A stretch of 64,000 nt of DNA, taken from Capillidium heterosporum (Eukaryota; Entomophthoromycota; Entomophthoromycetes; Entomophthorales; Capillidiaceae). Location: the NCBI GenBank assembly GCA_016630905.1, contig WBMQ01000003.1, positions 62,001 to 126,000 of the forward strand, in the 5' to 3' direction. The notes beneath the pieces were generated by a model, which saw only the letters and a list, made by a program, of their open reading frames with translations, searched no databases and was not told the origin of the DNA. The translations under genes and the position numbers were made by a program. Of the stretch, positions 11,737 through 22,257 are shown in pieces (positions within the stretch are counted from its first letter, which is position 1; the number at the start of each line of letters is the position of its first letter).

Positions 11737-12586
11737 AGTAGTTCGAAGGAGGTATAGGTAGGATAGGATAAGTAAGCATCTCTATAGTTTATACGTATCA
11801 TCTTCTAAGCCTATTTTTAAAAGCACCAGTTGTAATACGTAGTTTCAGTGTATCTTTTACAAATTATTAAACCTATATATATTTTAAAATGTCTGTAAAA
11901 TGTAGTTCTTTATTTCAATTGCAACAATTTCAAAACTTACATATCCTCTCCAACTTGTATATATAATTTGCAAGTCGATGTAGTATTTTATTCTTCTACA
12001 CATATGACTGGATTTCATCAAATATTTAAAAAGATATAGTGTTGTCCTGTAATCTTATAAGGTTCATTTTTAAAACTAATCTCTAATATATTTAATACTG
12101 ATTTATATAGCTTATAAAGCTACCTATATTTATGGAAATGGAATCAATTCCTTTATATCCACTACCAAAATTTTTTTAAAACGTAATAGAAAATGTAAGT
12201 TGTAGCTGTGAACCTTTGCACTTGTATTTTCATTAATAACCAGTCCATTATTCTAATATTTATAGCAAACTAACGTTATGCTTTGATTTGATCTAGAACT
12301 GGGAATAAAATTGCCAATTGAGACTGCAAAGGTGAAAGAAGATCAAGCATCTACGTTTACAACACAAAAAGAATAGTACACCTTCCAATCCTAACTTGCA
12401 AAGTGAAAGTGAAAGCACTCCATAATGTTTATAATATATACAAACAAACTAAACTATAAAAACCAACCAAAGAAGCAGACCCAAAGTTTAATAATAAAAA
12501 TTTTAGACCCTTTCCCAACCAACTTTGAAAGGTTCCCAGCATCCTAGAAAATTATAAACCTAAAGTCCAATTGATAAAAATAAATT
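11737..12586. other. Intergenic spacer between convergent genes
   Basis: Very AT-rich; it holds the 3' ends of cullin-3 and of the BAR gene. No gene seen. Confidence 0.5.
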
Positions 12587-13581
12587 TTAGTTAGCCTGAC
12601 TCTGGCGGTACAATGACTCATGAGTAACTTGAATCTCATCAATCTCAGGTGCAATATCGCTAAGCAACTCATAAGCTTCCTTGTAAAAGTCCATCTGAGC
12701 AGCCACCATATCAGCCAAGTTACGTAGAGGTTCCGGGTTTTCAATGACGGTACGCATCAATTCAGAAGCATGATCAACTGCCAAAACTAAAGCTTCTTCG
12801 GCATCGTCGATTTCCTGCTTAGCCTGTTGGGCCTTTTCGGGCTTGACGTTCTTGTGGCGGGATCGTAACGAATCCAACTCCAATCGCAAATTAATGACGT
12901 TGCGACGTGCTTTCATGGCTTGTTGGATAGTCGTGTTCAACGTAGAGTTGAGGGGGGTAATAACTCTTTTGTTGACATCGTTGTTCATACGCACGCGGTT
13001 GTCACCGATCTTATCTTCTACTGAACCGAACTTCATGAGAACGGTGCCGAAGGAATCTTCGGTGCCTAGAGCACCAGCCCCTTCGAAAGCAGCTTTAGAG
13101 AAGCCGTGATAATAGGTTTTGGGTTGGTTGGCTTCGGTTGCAGCACTGGGTTGAGGAGGGTTAGCGCCGCCTATAGCTTGCGAAGCCGATTGGATGGTAC
13201 CAGCTAGGGTTTTAGAGATACCTTGTAGCGATTCGGGTAAACCCAAGTCGCCGTAGGGGGCTGTGTAGTTTTTGACAACTTTCAATAGGTTGAGGTGCAG
13301 GTTACGGATGGTATCGACTTTCTAATAAATTAATGTAAATTTTTAGACTTGAAACAATAAGTAAAAACACATATAGAAATAAACCATATAAATATAAAAA
13401 TGCTTACCCGCTCCAACTCCAAATAATCTTGGGGAAGTTCAGTGACATCTAAGGCGGTTCCTAATTTCTCTTCGGACCACTGACGGGCTTGGTTGAATCC
13501 TTTACTCAGTCTTTGGGCAAATGGAGAGATCTTGTCGCCAAAGTTGGTCCAGGTGTCGTTAGCTCCAGGGTTATTGGACAT
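12587..13581 (-). CDS. BAR-domain membrane-curvature protein, Gvp36-like
   Basis: Two exons read leftwards, 13581-13408 and 13321-12587, separated by an 86-base intron, giving 302 residues. The protein is almost entirely helical and charged, with a heptad-like C-terminal two-thirds (about 130-300). It has the features of the fungal Gvp36 family: an N-terminal WTNFGDKISPFAQRL segment, a QARQW-EEKLG segment, a central AFEGAGALG, and a long helix around RVITPLNSTL. Known members are BAR proteins of late Golgi and endosomal vesicles involved in membrane traffic. The join is supported by a smooth run from DYLELER into KVDTIRNLHLNLL. I see no frame damage. Confidence 0.85.
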
Positions 13582-14683
13582 GGTTATTTTCTTTTGATCT
13601 TAGTAAAGAGAAATACGGTTGGGCTAATAAATAGAATTTATATTCCAGTTGGAATTTCTTGTCATAGTTTGCTAATTTACCGAATTCTCTTGGCCATTCG
13701 TTGGTAACCTAAACTGTTGAAGACCTATGAAAATAGCATTTTCTGATTGGTTAGAGTTTTATTTATTGGTAAAGTTTAAAGTGGAGAAGAGATTCCAAAC
13801 TTTAGATACCAAGACAGCTTTGACATCTCCAAGGTGTTGTAAGGGTGGTTGGTAGAAAGCTTAGGATAGGTAGATGTATGCTTTGAACGGCCAACTACAG
13901 TGGACCTGATGTAGTTTTAGCATTGATCTCAAATAACTTTTCAGTTGATTTGGAAATCTGGCTTCTATTTAAGACACCACTTTTGGTTCTCCCTCAAGGG
14001 GTAAAGTTTACTTCAATCAAGTCGTAAATTTCGACCATTTATTGGCCAAATGTGCTTATTGTTAACAACAGAAAGATAGATCTCATGTCAAGTGATCTTT
14101 GACGCTGACGTTACTGGATTTACCCTATTTTAATGAAATACAACCCAGCTAAAATAGAGGTCTAAAGATGGAAAGCTCAAATCACCAACTTAAGCCGATG
14201 TAGAGACATAAATAGACTGAAAGAAATATATCCATTAGGGATCTGATGGCTAAAAGCACAACTAACCAAGATATAGACATTTGGATTGGAGTTCAACATG
14301 TCAATTTCAATAGATACTTGATCCATTTTCATATAAACTACAGCTTCATGACAAGTCTCACTTCAACACTCCACTTCTTTTATTAATTTCTTGGGCACAT
14401 GACGTATATCTAGCTTAAATTTTACTACCACATTCTGAAATAAATATCTCCTTCTATTACTATTAATATATCAAATTCCAGAACTTATCTTGGAACACAA
14501 ATACTATGACAACTTGTAGTTTAGGAGTCGCTGAAACTTTAATGGAATATCGATGCTAACCTGAATTTGGCAGATAAAACCCCTAAATAAAATGGCTTAG
14601 TCATTGCTATAAATCAAGAGTTTGGGCTCTTTATTGCAAGTTTTATAAAATTTAGTCTTCATACAAGGCGTTAACAAGTAAAT
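13582..14683. other. Intergenic spacer between divergent genes
   Basis: About 1.1 kb between the BAR gene and carboxypeptidase Y, expected to hold both promoters. A TTTATAAAAT sequence near 14640 lies about 40 bases before the carboxypeptidase ATG. No gene seen. Confidence 0.5.
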
Positions 14684-16359
14684 ATGGTGGCCTGGAAGAC
14701 AGCTCTGTATAGTTTAGTAAGTACTTTAATCCTAGCACCTCAAGTGCTGGCTTACAGCCAAACCCCCTTCAATTTCAAGTCTGCCTTTGACAAGTTTGAC
14801 GTCGCCGCCCAGCAGGAGTTGAGCCAGTTGAACAAAGTTTTAGATGAGACCTTCAAATTCGACTTGAGTACTTTGGAGCAGAACTGGGAAGGTATGGTGC
14901 TCAAGAACAAGAAGTTCCCCAAGCAAGCCGTAAGGGTCAAGGAACCTAAGCTTTGTGATAAAGTCCAGCAGGTAATATTTAAAAAATTAAACTTTATTAA
15001 GGCAAAAATAGTACTCTGGTTACTTGGATACAGCCACCGACAAACATTTCTTCTTCTGGTTTTTTGAGAGTCGTAACAAGCCTTCGACTGACCCACTCAT
15101 CTTGTGGTTGAACGGTGGCCCAGGCTGTTCTTCCATCACCGGCCTGTTGATGGAGTTAGGTCCTTGCCAGGTCTCCAACAAGGGTGCCAACACGACCTTT
15201 AACCCCCACTCATGGAACAACAACGCCAACATCATCTTCTTGGACCAAGTACTTGGATTTTTTTAAATTAATTTTAAAATTTTTTAGCCTTTGAACGCCG
15301 GCTTCAGTTACGGTTCCTCGGTCAGCAACACAGTCGCTGCCAGTGAGGACGTCTATGCCTTTTTGCAGCTCTTCTTCAAACAATTCCCCAAGTACCGTGA
15401 CTTGGAATTCCACATCTTTGGTGAGTCGTACGGTGGGCACTACGTCCCCGAGTTCGCCAAGCACATCCACGAAGAGAACTTGAAGGTGCCCGCCAAAGAG
15501 CAAATCAACCTTAAATCCATAGGTGTTGGCAACGGATTAACTGATCCCTTAGTCCAGTACGAGTACTACCCTGACATGGCCTGCAACAATAGCTACAAGC
15601 CTTCGTTACCCGAATCGGCCTGCGATGCCATGCGCAAGAGCTATCCTAGGTGCCGCAGCATGATCGACAGCTGCTACAAGTACCAAAGCTTCTTCACCTG
15701 TGTCCCTGCCTCCATGTACTGCAACCAGGCCCTCATCGGCCCCTACCAGCGCACTGGTTTGAACCCCTATGACGTACGTAAGAAGTGCGGCAATTCTAAT
15801 TTGTGCTACGACATCATCGGCGACATGGAGGACTACCTCAACCATCCCGAAGTTAAGAAGGAGCTGGGCGCACGCCCTAACAAATATGAATCCTGCAACA
15901 TGCAGCTCAACATGAACTTCAACATGGCTGGGGATTGGTAAATTTTACATTTTAAGCTTCTACTAAGTTTATTAAATTTCAGGATGCGTCCCTACGTACG
16001 TGACGTCCCCATCCTCTTGGAAGCTGGTATCCGTGTTTTAATCTATGCCGGTGATGCCGACTTCATCTGCAACTGGATGGGTAACAAGGCCTGGTCCATT
16101 GAACTACCCTGGTCAGGCAAGCAGTCCTTTGCCAGTGCCAAGGACCGTGCTTGGAACAATAAACAAACTGGCAAGCAGGCCGGTGAGGTGCGTAGCTACG
16201 AAAACTTCACCTTCTTGAGAGTATTTGAAGCTGGTCACATGGTAATCTTTTATATTTAAGTATAATTATGCTAACTTTTAACTTTTAAAGGTACCCTATG
16301 ATCAACCGGAGAACTCTTTACAGATGATCAATGACTGGTTGGTCAACAAGCCCTTCTAG
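14684..16359 (+). CDS. Carboxypeptidase Y, vacuolar serine carboxypeptidase (S10)
   Basis: Five exons, 14684-14971, 15012-15248, 15288-15937, 15983-16241 and 16291-16359, encode 500 residues. A signal peptide (about 1-23, ending VLA) and a propeptide of about 70 residues precede the catalytic domain. Diagnostic motifs are [26 protein letters not shown] (substrate carboxylate binding), [13 protein letters not shown] with Ser222, [10 protein letters not shown] with Asp418, and FEAGHMVPYDQP with His477. There are many cysteines, as in yeast CPY. The family removes C-terminal amino acids in the vacuole and also activates other hydrolases. The absence of a C-terminal membrane segment argues against Kex1, its Golgi relative. 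Splice joins restore family sequence exactly, for example at [11 protein letters not shown]. All introns are 39-49 bases. Confidence 0.95.
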
Positions 16360-17414
16360 TTCAGGTTCAACCTATCTTACCGCTTCCTTCTTTTGAAGGG
16401 AGCTAGCTTTTCCAAGTAAACATATTTTGATTTTTATGTTTAAACTTGACTCGTAAACCCCTATTTATCTGTTATTAATGGTAATCTGATGCTTTGTTGG
16501 TATATCTTTTAAATTTGGCTCACTGACGTTTTATGTTCCAATCTGTATTTATAAAGCCTCATACACTACCAGTAAAATATACTAGGTGCAACTTAGCTTA
16601 TTTGATCCCAGTCCCTCTTTTGTTACCTTATACATAAATATATATGATACAAGTTTTGAATCTCTTATTGAAATATAGCTATAAGCCATGTTTATATATC
16701 CATCCAAAAGTTTAGCATTAGACCTCCACTTTTCATCACATCCTTGGCTACCATTGCACCTTTAACACCATCACATCTAGGGATTGAATGCCTTTTCTAC
16801 TCACATTCAACTGTAGAAACTAGCAAATGCAGTTGAGTCGTATACTTTGAACTTGTAGTTGATTCGCATCTGTATTTAGTCCATACGATAAATATCCTTT
16901 ATCCACTTTAAATTAAACTAAAATTCCTCATCAAAATTTCTACACTTTACAACTTTGAGATGATCAGTTGGATGGTGCAATTAAAATAAAAGTAAACCTT
17001 GTCACCAGCTTCATATGCAAGCACCATTTTCTAAGCATTGTTTCTACACCAGGTTATATTGATGAGCACCTAACCTCCACATCAATATCAAGAATTCATA
17101 AGTAGATGGCAGGTGGTTTCCAGCTTACAACCTAGGTTGTTATCGTTTAAACTGAGCTATTTAAGCATTCTAATAAATCTCACAATGTCTAGGGTGGATA
17201 AGCAGCAGAGTTGATCTTGATGTCGTTTAGTTACATTTTGAAAGCATTACAGTTAGCGACTCAAGCTACAGGGGTAAAACATAAGGTATCGATGTAAATC
17301 TTGAACTTAAATTTGATAAAATATAGTATAAAATATTTTATTGAGTGTAAAGTGATAAAAAAGTATATGAATATATATTAAATTTGATGCCTTTTAAAAT
17401 GGTTTTAGTCTGTT
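16360..17414. other. Intergenic region
   Basis: It holds the 3' end of carboxypeptidase Y and AT-rich spacer. I see no gene, RNA or repeat. Confidence 0.45.
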
Positions 17415-18720
17415 TTACTCGTTATTCTTGGCATCAACACCTCCAATACTTACAAAAGAAATTGAACCCTTCTTGGTAGTTGTGGCTATAGCCTTCGATT
17501 CTAGTTTCAAATATCAAAGAGTACATTCATAAAGCTCTCATGTCTGTATTCAGGTTTAGTATAAAGTTAGTGGGACACGCAATGCTTCCAATCGTAATAC
17601 AAGAAGTTCGTATAGACGCTCCTTAATTACTAGTAGCGGCATCTTCTCCAATCCACTTGAAGGCACATGAAAGCAGGGAAGTTAGCTTGGAATTGGTGTA
17701 GGTGTTGTCATATCTAAAGCTCTAACCTTGAGGGCTTGAGGAATTTGGGATCCCTTTATCAAGTTACTAACCTTCAAGTTATTGGCATCATCATTGAGTC
17801 TGGGCTCGTTGGGATATATCTTTGGCTGTTAAGTGGAAGGTATAGGTCAATGAGGGGTAAAGTGAAGCTAAAGCGGCAACTTCCATATTGGCTGACAATT
17901 CTAAGCTGACTATGGATGGTTACTTATCTTAACACAATTTCAAAGCTGACTAAACAATTTTATGTTAGTAGTCTTCAATCTTAAGTTTTTCTGCTTTGCA
18001 ATGAAAGTTTAAACTATGGGCATAGCTTAGTGGACTTTATTGAAAGCTTTGTGCAATTGTATGGATCGGACCTACAAGGTTGAAGATCACTATTTTAGAC
18101 TCTCCAAACTTCATTCCTTGTCGCGATGGAGGTGCTGGCAAGTCTTTATTCTCCACTAATATGAGACCAAGTAAAAAGCGTGGTCAAATGTGGAGCCAAT
18201 TTTTACTATAAGCCTTTGTGGGAGGTGAATAAGGACTTGGAAAAGCTTTTAAAACCATTAATTCTATTGTACGACTAAAACCCATTGATTTTAGATTCTA
18301 TCATTTCCTTTTCAACTAAAGGGTGCTGATCACTTCCCTGCCTTTTCCAACAAAATAGTCAACTATGAAACTCAGCATGGTAGTAATGGAGGTGGCCAAG
18401 CTTGAGTCAATTTAAAGGACATAAATGGTGACAAGTTAAGTTTCCGATGTAATACTTATCAACAAAGACTTTGTTCAAGGGTTAATGACCTCTAGATCTA
18501 TTAGGCTTCCATCCCAACTTTTTGGCTGAAATTGATAGGACCCATGGAGGATACATATAGACTTAAGCAGTCGGTAAGTAGGATCAAAGATAGCACCATA
18601 TAATAAATAAGCTTCAAAGTCCAAGATTCATAGTGTGAGGTAACGGAGAACAGTGTCCGCTTATTTACAAACAAGTTTTGTGTAGCTGACTGTAAGTCCA
18701 CTTTCCCTAAAGTTCGAATT
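17415..18720 (-). pseudogene. Decayed protein-coding gene, family not recognised
   Basis: Read leftwards, this stretch shows successive protein-like islands in shifting frames. In order they include RTLGKVDL, SSLATSITTMLSFIVDYFVG, ENKDLPAPPSRQGMKFGES, ALASLYPSLTYTFHLTAKD, NEPRLNDDANNLK, YTNSKLTSLLSCAFKWIGED, KERLYELLVL, CPTNFILNLNTDMRA and finally KKGSISFVSIGGVDAKNNE before a stop at 17415-17417. The islands are less AT-rich than their surroundings and follow one direction, as in a dead gene with many small mutations. A multi-intron gene is less likely because stops fall inside islands. I cannot name the family. Confidence 0.45.
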
Positions 18721-19301
18721 ACTTTGGCTATTTCAAAGTACTCTTTCGTTCAGGAAATACGAGCTGGTTTCTTTAGTTGTAGCTTTGAAAACCTGTATAA
18801 TTTTCGAACGTATCTATACTTCATTTATCCTAAATTTGCCAAGGATCCCGAAATTAATTGCTGATTCGTTCTAAATTAAATAGCTGTCTATCAAAGAATA
18901 CCATAAGCTTTAATGCACTAAACATGCACACTTTAATCAAACAATTCAAAACATAGTAGTAGTAAAGTTTACCAAATCAAACTTATTGGTGGAGGGGAGG
19001 GTAGATGAATTTGGATCAAATGAGTTCTACTCCGTTCACATAAGCTATACAGCATTCCTCAAGCTCAGCTATAAAAGAAAGCATAATTTTCCTAAACAAT
19101 GTGATATCCAAACTTTATTTTTACTTACAGATGCAGCTAAATTTAGTATACTTTTGCTCATCCAAAAACACAATGAAATAATTCGCCCTTATCTACAACC
19201 TAAAAATAGATTGTCAACCTACTTTAAAAAATATAAAGGTCCAAAGACTGCAACTCCCTTAACCACTAATTAATTGAATTTTACCAATCTTTACCAGCAA
19301 T
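18721..19301. other. Intergenic region
   Basis: Upstream region of the GPI-protein gene. A 95-codon open frame at 18986-19273 starts at TTG, has AT-rich codons and no family signal, so I do not call it. Confidence 0.4.
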
Positions 19302-20032
19302 ATGAAGTTGTTTTCGATCGCCACTATAATCTTATTAGGTAAATCATAACCATGTCCCACATATTTCTTATATCCCCATATCGCCACATATAACTAACTT
19401 TACTTTCAGCCAGCGCTTCCGTCCTAGCCCAAGATACTACCGGTAAGTTTCCAACCACAACAAATTTATTAATAGCTAAATAGCTTCCACCGGCAAATCA
19501 ATTGAGGTAAGTCCTACCCAAGAAACTAAAAGTTCGGCTAAAGAAACTTCACAGTCCCAAGAAACTACTCCCAAGGAGTCAACCCCCAGCTCCTAGCGCA
19601 AAGCCAAGCGACAGTACCTCAGCCAAGCCAAGCACTACTCAAGTTACCGACCCTACCTCCAAGGAACAGACCCCAACTAAAAGCAGCGAATCCAAGAACA
19701 CCGACGTAACTCCTACCAAGTCCAACACTGCAGTAACCGACTCGATCAGTAAACAAAAAATATGCAACTTTAAACTTAAATTTTAATTTTTAGAACCCAC
19801 CGACTCTTCCACTTCGACCAAACCTACCAAGAAGGGCGATGTCATCTACAGCGATAGTACCATGACTAGTCTTGAAGTCAAGACTGTAGATGGTAAGCCT
19901 ACCACCTCGACCAAGATCTCGGTTGTTAAGGTCCCTAGATCGACTTTGGCTAGCGACATCCCCGACTCCTTCGCTTTCAAAGTTGGACCTTCCGTACTAC
20001 TTGCTATTCCTGCCATAATTGCCCTCCTTTAA
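19302..20032 (+). CDS. GPI-anchored Ser/Thr-rich cell-wall protein
   Basis: No single long frame reveals this gene; it appears only after splicing. Exons are 19302-19338, 19410-19442, 19484-19748 and 19794-20032, with GT-AG introns of 71, 41 and 45 bases. The product begins with a signal peptide (MKLFSIATIILLASASVLAQ), continues as a Ser/Thr/Lys/Pro-rich stalk expected to be heavily O-mannosylated, then a short more ordered segment (DVIYSDSTMTSLEVKTVDG). It ends in a hydrophobic tail (VGPSVLLAIPAIIALL) typical of GPI attachment. Exon 3 is one base out of frame. Either a surplus C lies in the C-run at 19583-19587, or an additional 97-base intron (19507-19603, GTAAGT...AAAG) is removed. Both restore the frame. 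The intron option would delete a stretch that itself looks like genuine stalk. Confidence 0.7.
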
Positions 20033-20481
20033 AAGCTTTGTCTATATAAATTGCTTAATATGTATGTAGTCCAGTTATAGCTATACATTTTTAAAAGTTG
20101 ATTAGGAATTAATGAATAAGATCTTCTACATCTCAATATAGATGTTTTAACTCTTACTTTACTAGTTAATTGGGGCTTTGTTGCTTATCTTATATGCAAC
20201 TTTGTAGTCCAACTGTTTAGCAAGGACTTCAATACACATAAATAGCCTATAATGTCAAAGCTGTAGTTCAATGTTTACAATTTAGTGACCCAAACTATGA
20301 GCTAGTTGGTGTTTGAAATGTCAAGTTGGATAGAGCAGCTCCAATATCATCTCAACTTAAGGAATAAATTCAGATGTATATAAGTTTAGTTAGGAAAGCT
20401 AATTAGCTCACCTGTAGTTATATATTACTTTTAAAAATAACATCGATTATATTCGTATAAAATAGTACAAAGTCAATACAT
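20033..20481. other. Intergenic spacer
   Basis: 3' regions of the GPI gene and of the F-box pseudogene. Nothing else seen. Confidence 0.5.
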
Positions 20482-21790
20482 TTATATAGGAAAGCAAGTT
20501 TTAAATACAAACAACACATACCTATCAATTTTCACCTTCAAGTACTCAAATACCGAATCACTTGGCTCCAACTTGAGATCAAGGCGCCTAATAGGGCTGG
20601 TAAAAACAACTGTTATTCCAGGTGGCTGCTCTTTAGCCCAGTTGATAAACTTGATGTCCCTTTCCAATATATTAACAAATTGAACTTTGGTAGGGAATTG
20701 AAAGTATCTATTCTCAACTGTGGATTCGTCAAAAACCTGCAAAAGCTGGCAACTAGTCCTTGAACTTACATTGAAGAGATTGAAAATCTGATGGTGTATA
20801 TAAGAGAAATGCTTGGATAGATGGAGCCAACCGACTAGCCCGAGTTTAAACAACAAATCACTACATTGAATGTTGGTAAAAGTTTATCATGGATCTGCTT
20901 TTTCAAAGTCTACTTATGTAAGTTGGATAGCTAAAAGACTTGCGTCATGGATAAGTTGACGAAGCTGCGTTCCAGCTTAAAGTCGACATACTTGAGTTTG
21001 TGGAAGATATGTAGCTCTTCCATCGTTAACTTGGAGACATTCAACCTTACATTGTCCAAAAACTGTAGTGCGGCTTATCGTAAATAGCTTGTCTCAAACA
21101 GCAACATCTTGAGGTTAGAGAAGCTTCGATGATCGATGTTTTCTAATTGAGGGTGGTCTTTGAACCAAATATCCAGCTTTAATAAATTTTCAAAGCAATG
21201 ACACCTTTTCTTTGTGAAATAGATCATATTGGAAGTTGGGGGCTAACATTTTGAAGCTGAAGGATGTGTTAGCATCAACTAGGAACCTATAAGACTGATT
21301 CAAGAACAGGTGTATATTGATTAAGTGAAGTTTAGTAAACAGGTTGAGAGACTTTATTTCATTGGAGCCATTGTTGATAAATTTCAGCTTCAAGTTATGG
21401 ACATACATCAGCTCGCTTATAAAACTTATATGGGCTAGAAAGGATTCAGCTAGGTAGCATCGAAAAGATTTAATCTTATGACTTATCATCGGTAATGTAT
21501 CGAAAACCTAGGCGTTAGAGCCTAACTTATAGATCTCTAGCTTATCCAAATTAGAAAAATGCTACTTGACTTCAAAGAGTTTGGATTGGACGTAGTTCTT
21601 CAAAAACTTGACGTACCTACCACTCTTCCAATTTGCGAATGGTGTCATAATTAGTGTGCTCGTGGATCTTCTCGAGGGTAAAGTTATTAAACTTGTTGTA
21701 GTACTGCAGGTATAGCTGATCAAAAAATACCAAGCTACGTACCATTTCCTCAACTATGAGGTCGGATGACTAATTGAAGTTGTCTTTCAT
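20482..21790 (-). pseudogene. F-box/LRR-like pseudogene
   Basis: Read leftwards from an ATG at 21790, the sequence shows an F-box start with a stop after five codons (MKDNF, stop). It continues DLIVEEMVRSLVFFDQLYLQYYNKFNNF, the family layout. Later pieces cover the leucine-rich middle (21190-21489) and the C-terminus (20482-20856, with FPTKVQFVNI followed by DIKFINWAKEQPPG). It is closest by eye to the intact gene at 27556-28947. Several stops and frame changes rule out a full product. Confidence 0.85.
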
Positions 21791-22257
21791 TCTTTAAAAA
21801 CCTTGAGATAAGCAAATCCAAAATGGGTTGAAGATTTTGCATCTTCCTTTTGGTTTACATCTAAACTAAATGCATTGAAAATGTTGAATTGAGAGTGCAG
21901 TTGGCGACTAACCATTTAGGTTTAAGCCAAGTTTAGCTGATAATCAGCCAATTTTTGGTAACGTGATATCTCCAAACAACTGTATTTATGGATCTTCACT
22001 TTCGTAGAAAGAAGCCAAGGCTTAGGTACTGCGAAGAAAGGAAGTCAGTGGAATTGCAGGGTTCTTTCTAACATATACTAAAAAGTAGTTTACAGTGGCT
22101 TTAATAATATGGTGAATAAGTATGGTTAAATTAGTGAATGAGCAAAGGTATAAAGCTCAACCTTGAACTTTGATGTGTCGTGCTTGCAAAAAAATATTAA
22201 GCTCGTATCGGTATCACAAAATTTTATTAAAATAAACTAGACATCATCTCACGTCAC
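21791..22257. other. Intergenic spacer
   Basis: Region between the F-box pseudogene start and the 3' end of DPP copy B. No gene seen. Confidence 0.5.

Noticed and set aside
14684-16359. Alternative reading of the carboxypeptidase as Kex1, which would complete a pheromone-type maturation set
   Set aside because: There is no C-terminal membrane segment or acidic domain, and the propeptide and motifs fit vacuolar carboxypeptidase Y.
18986-19273. 95-codon plus-strand frame
   Set aside because: TTG start, AT-rich codons and no recognisable domain; it lies in the promoter region of the GPI-protein gene.
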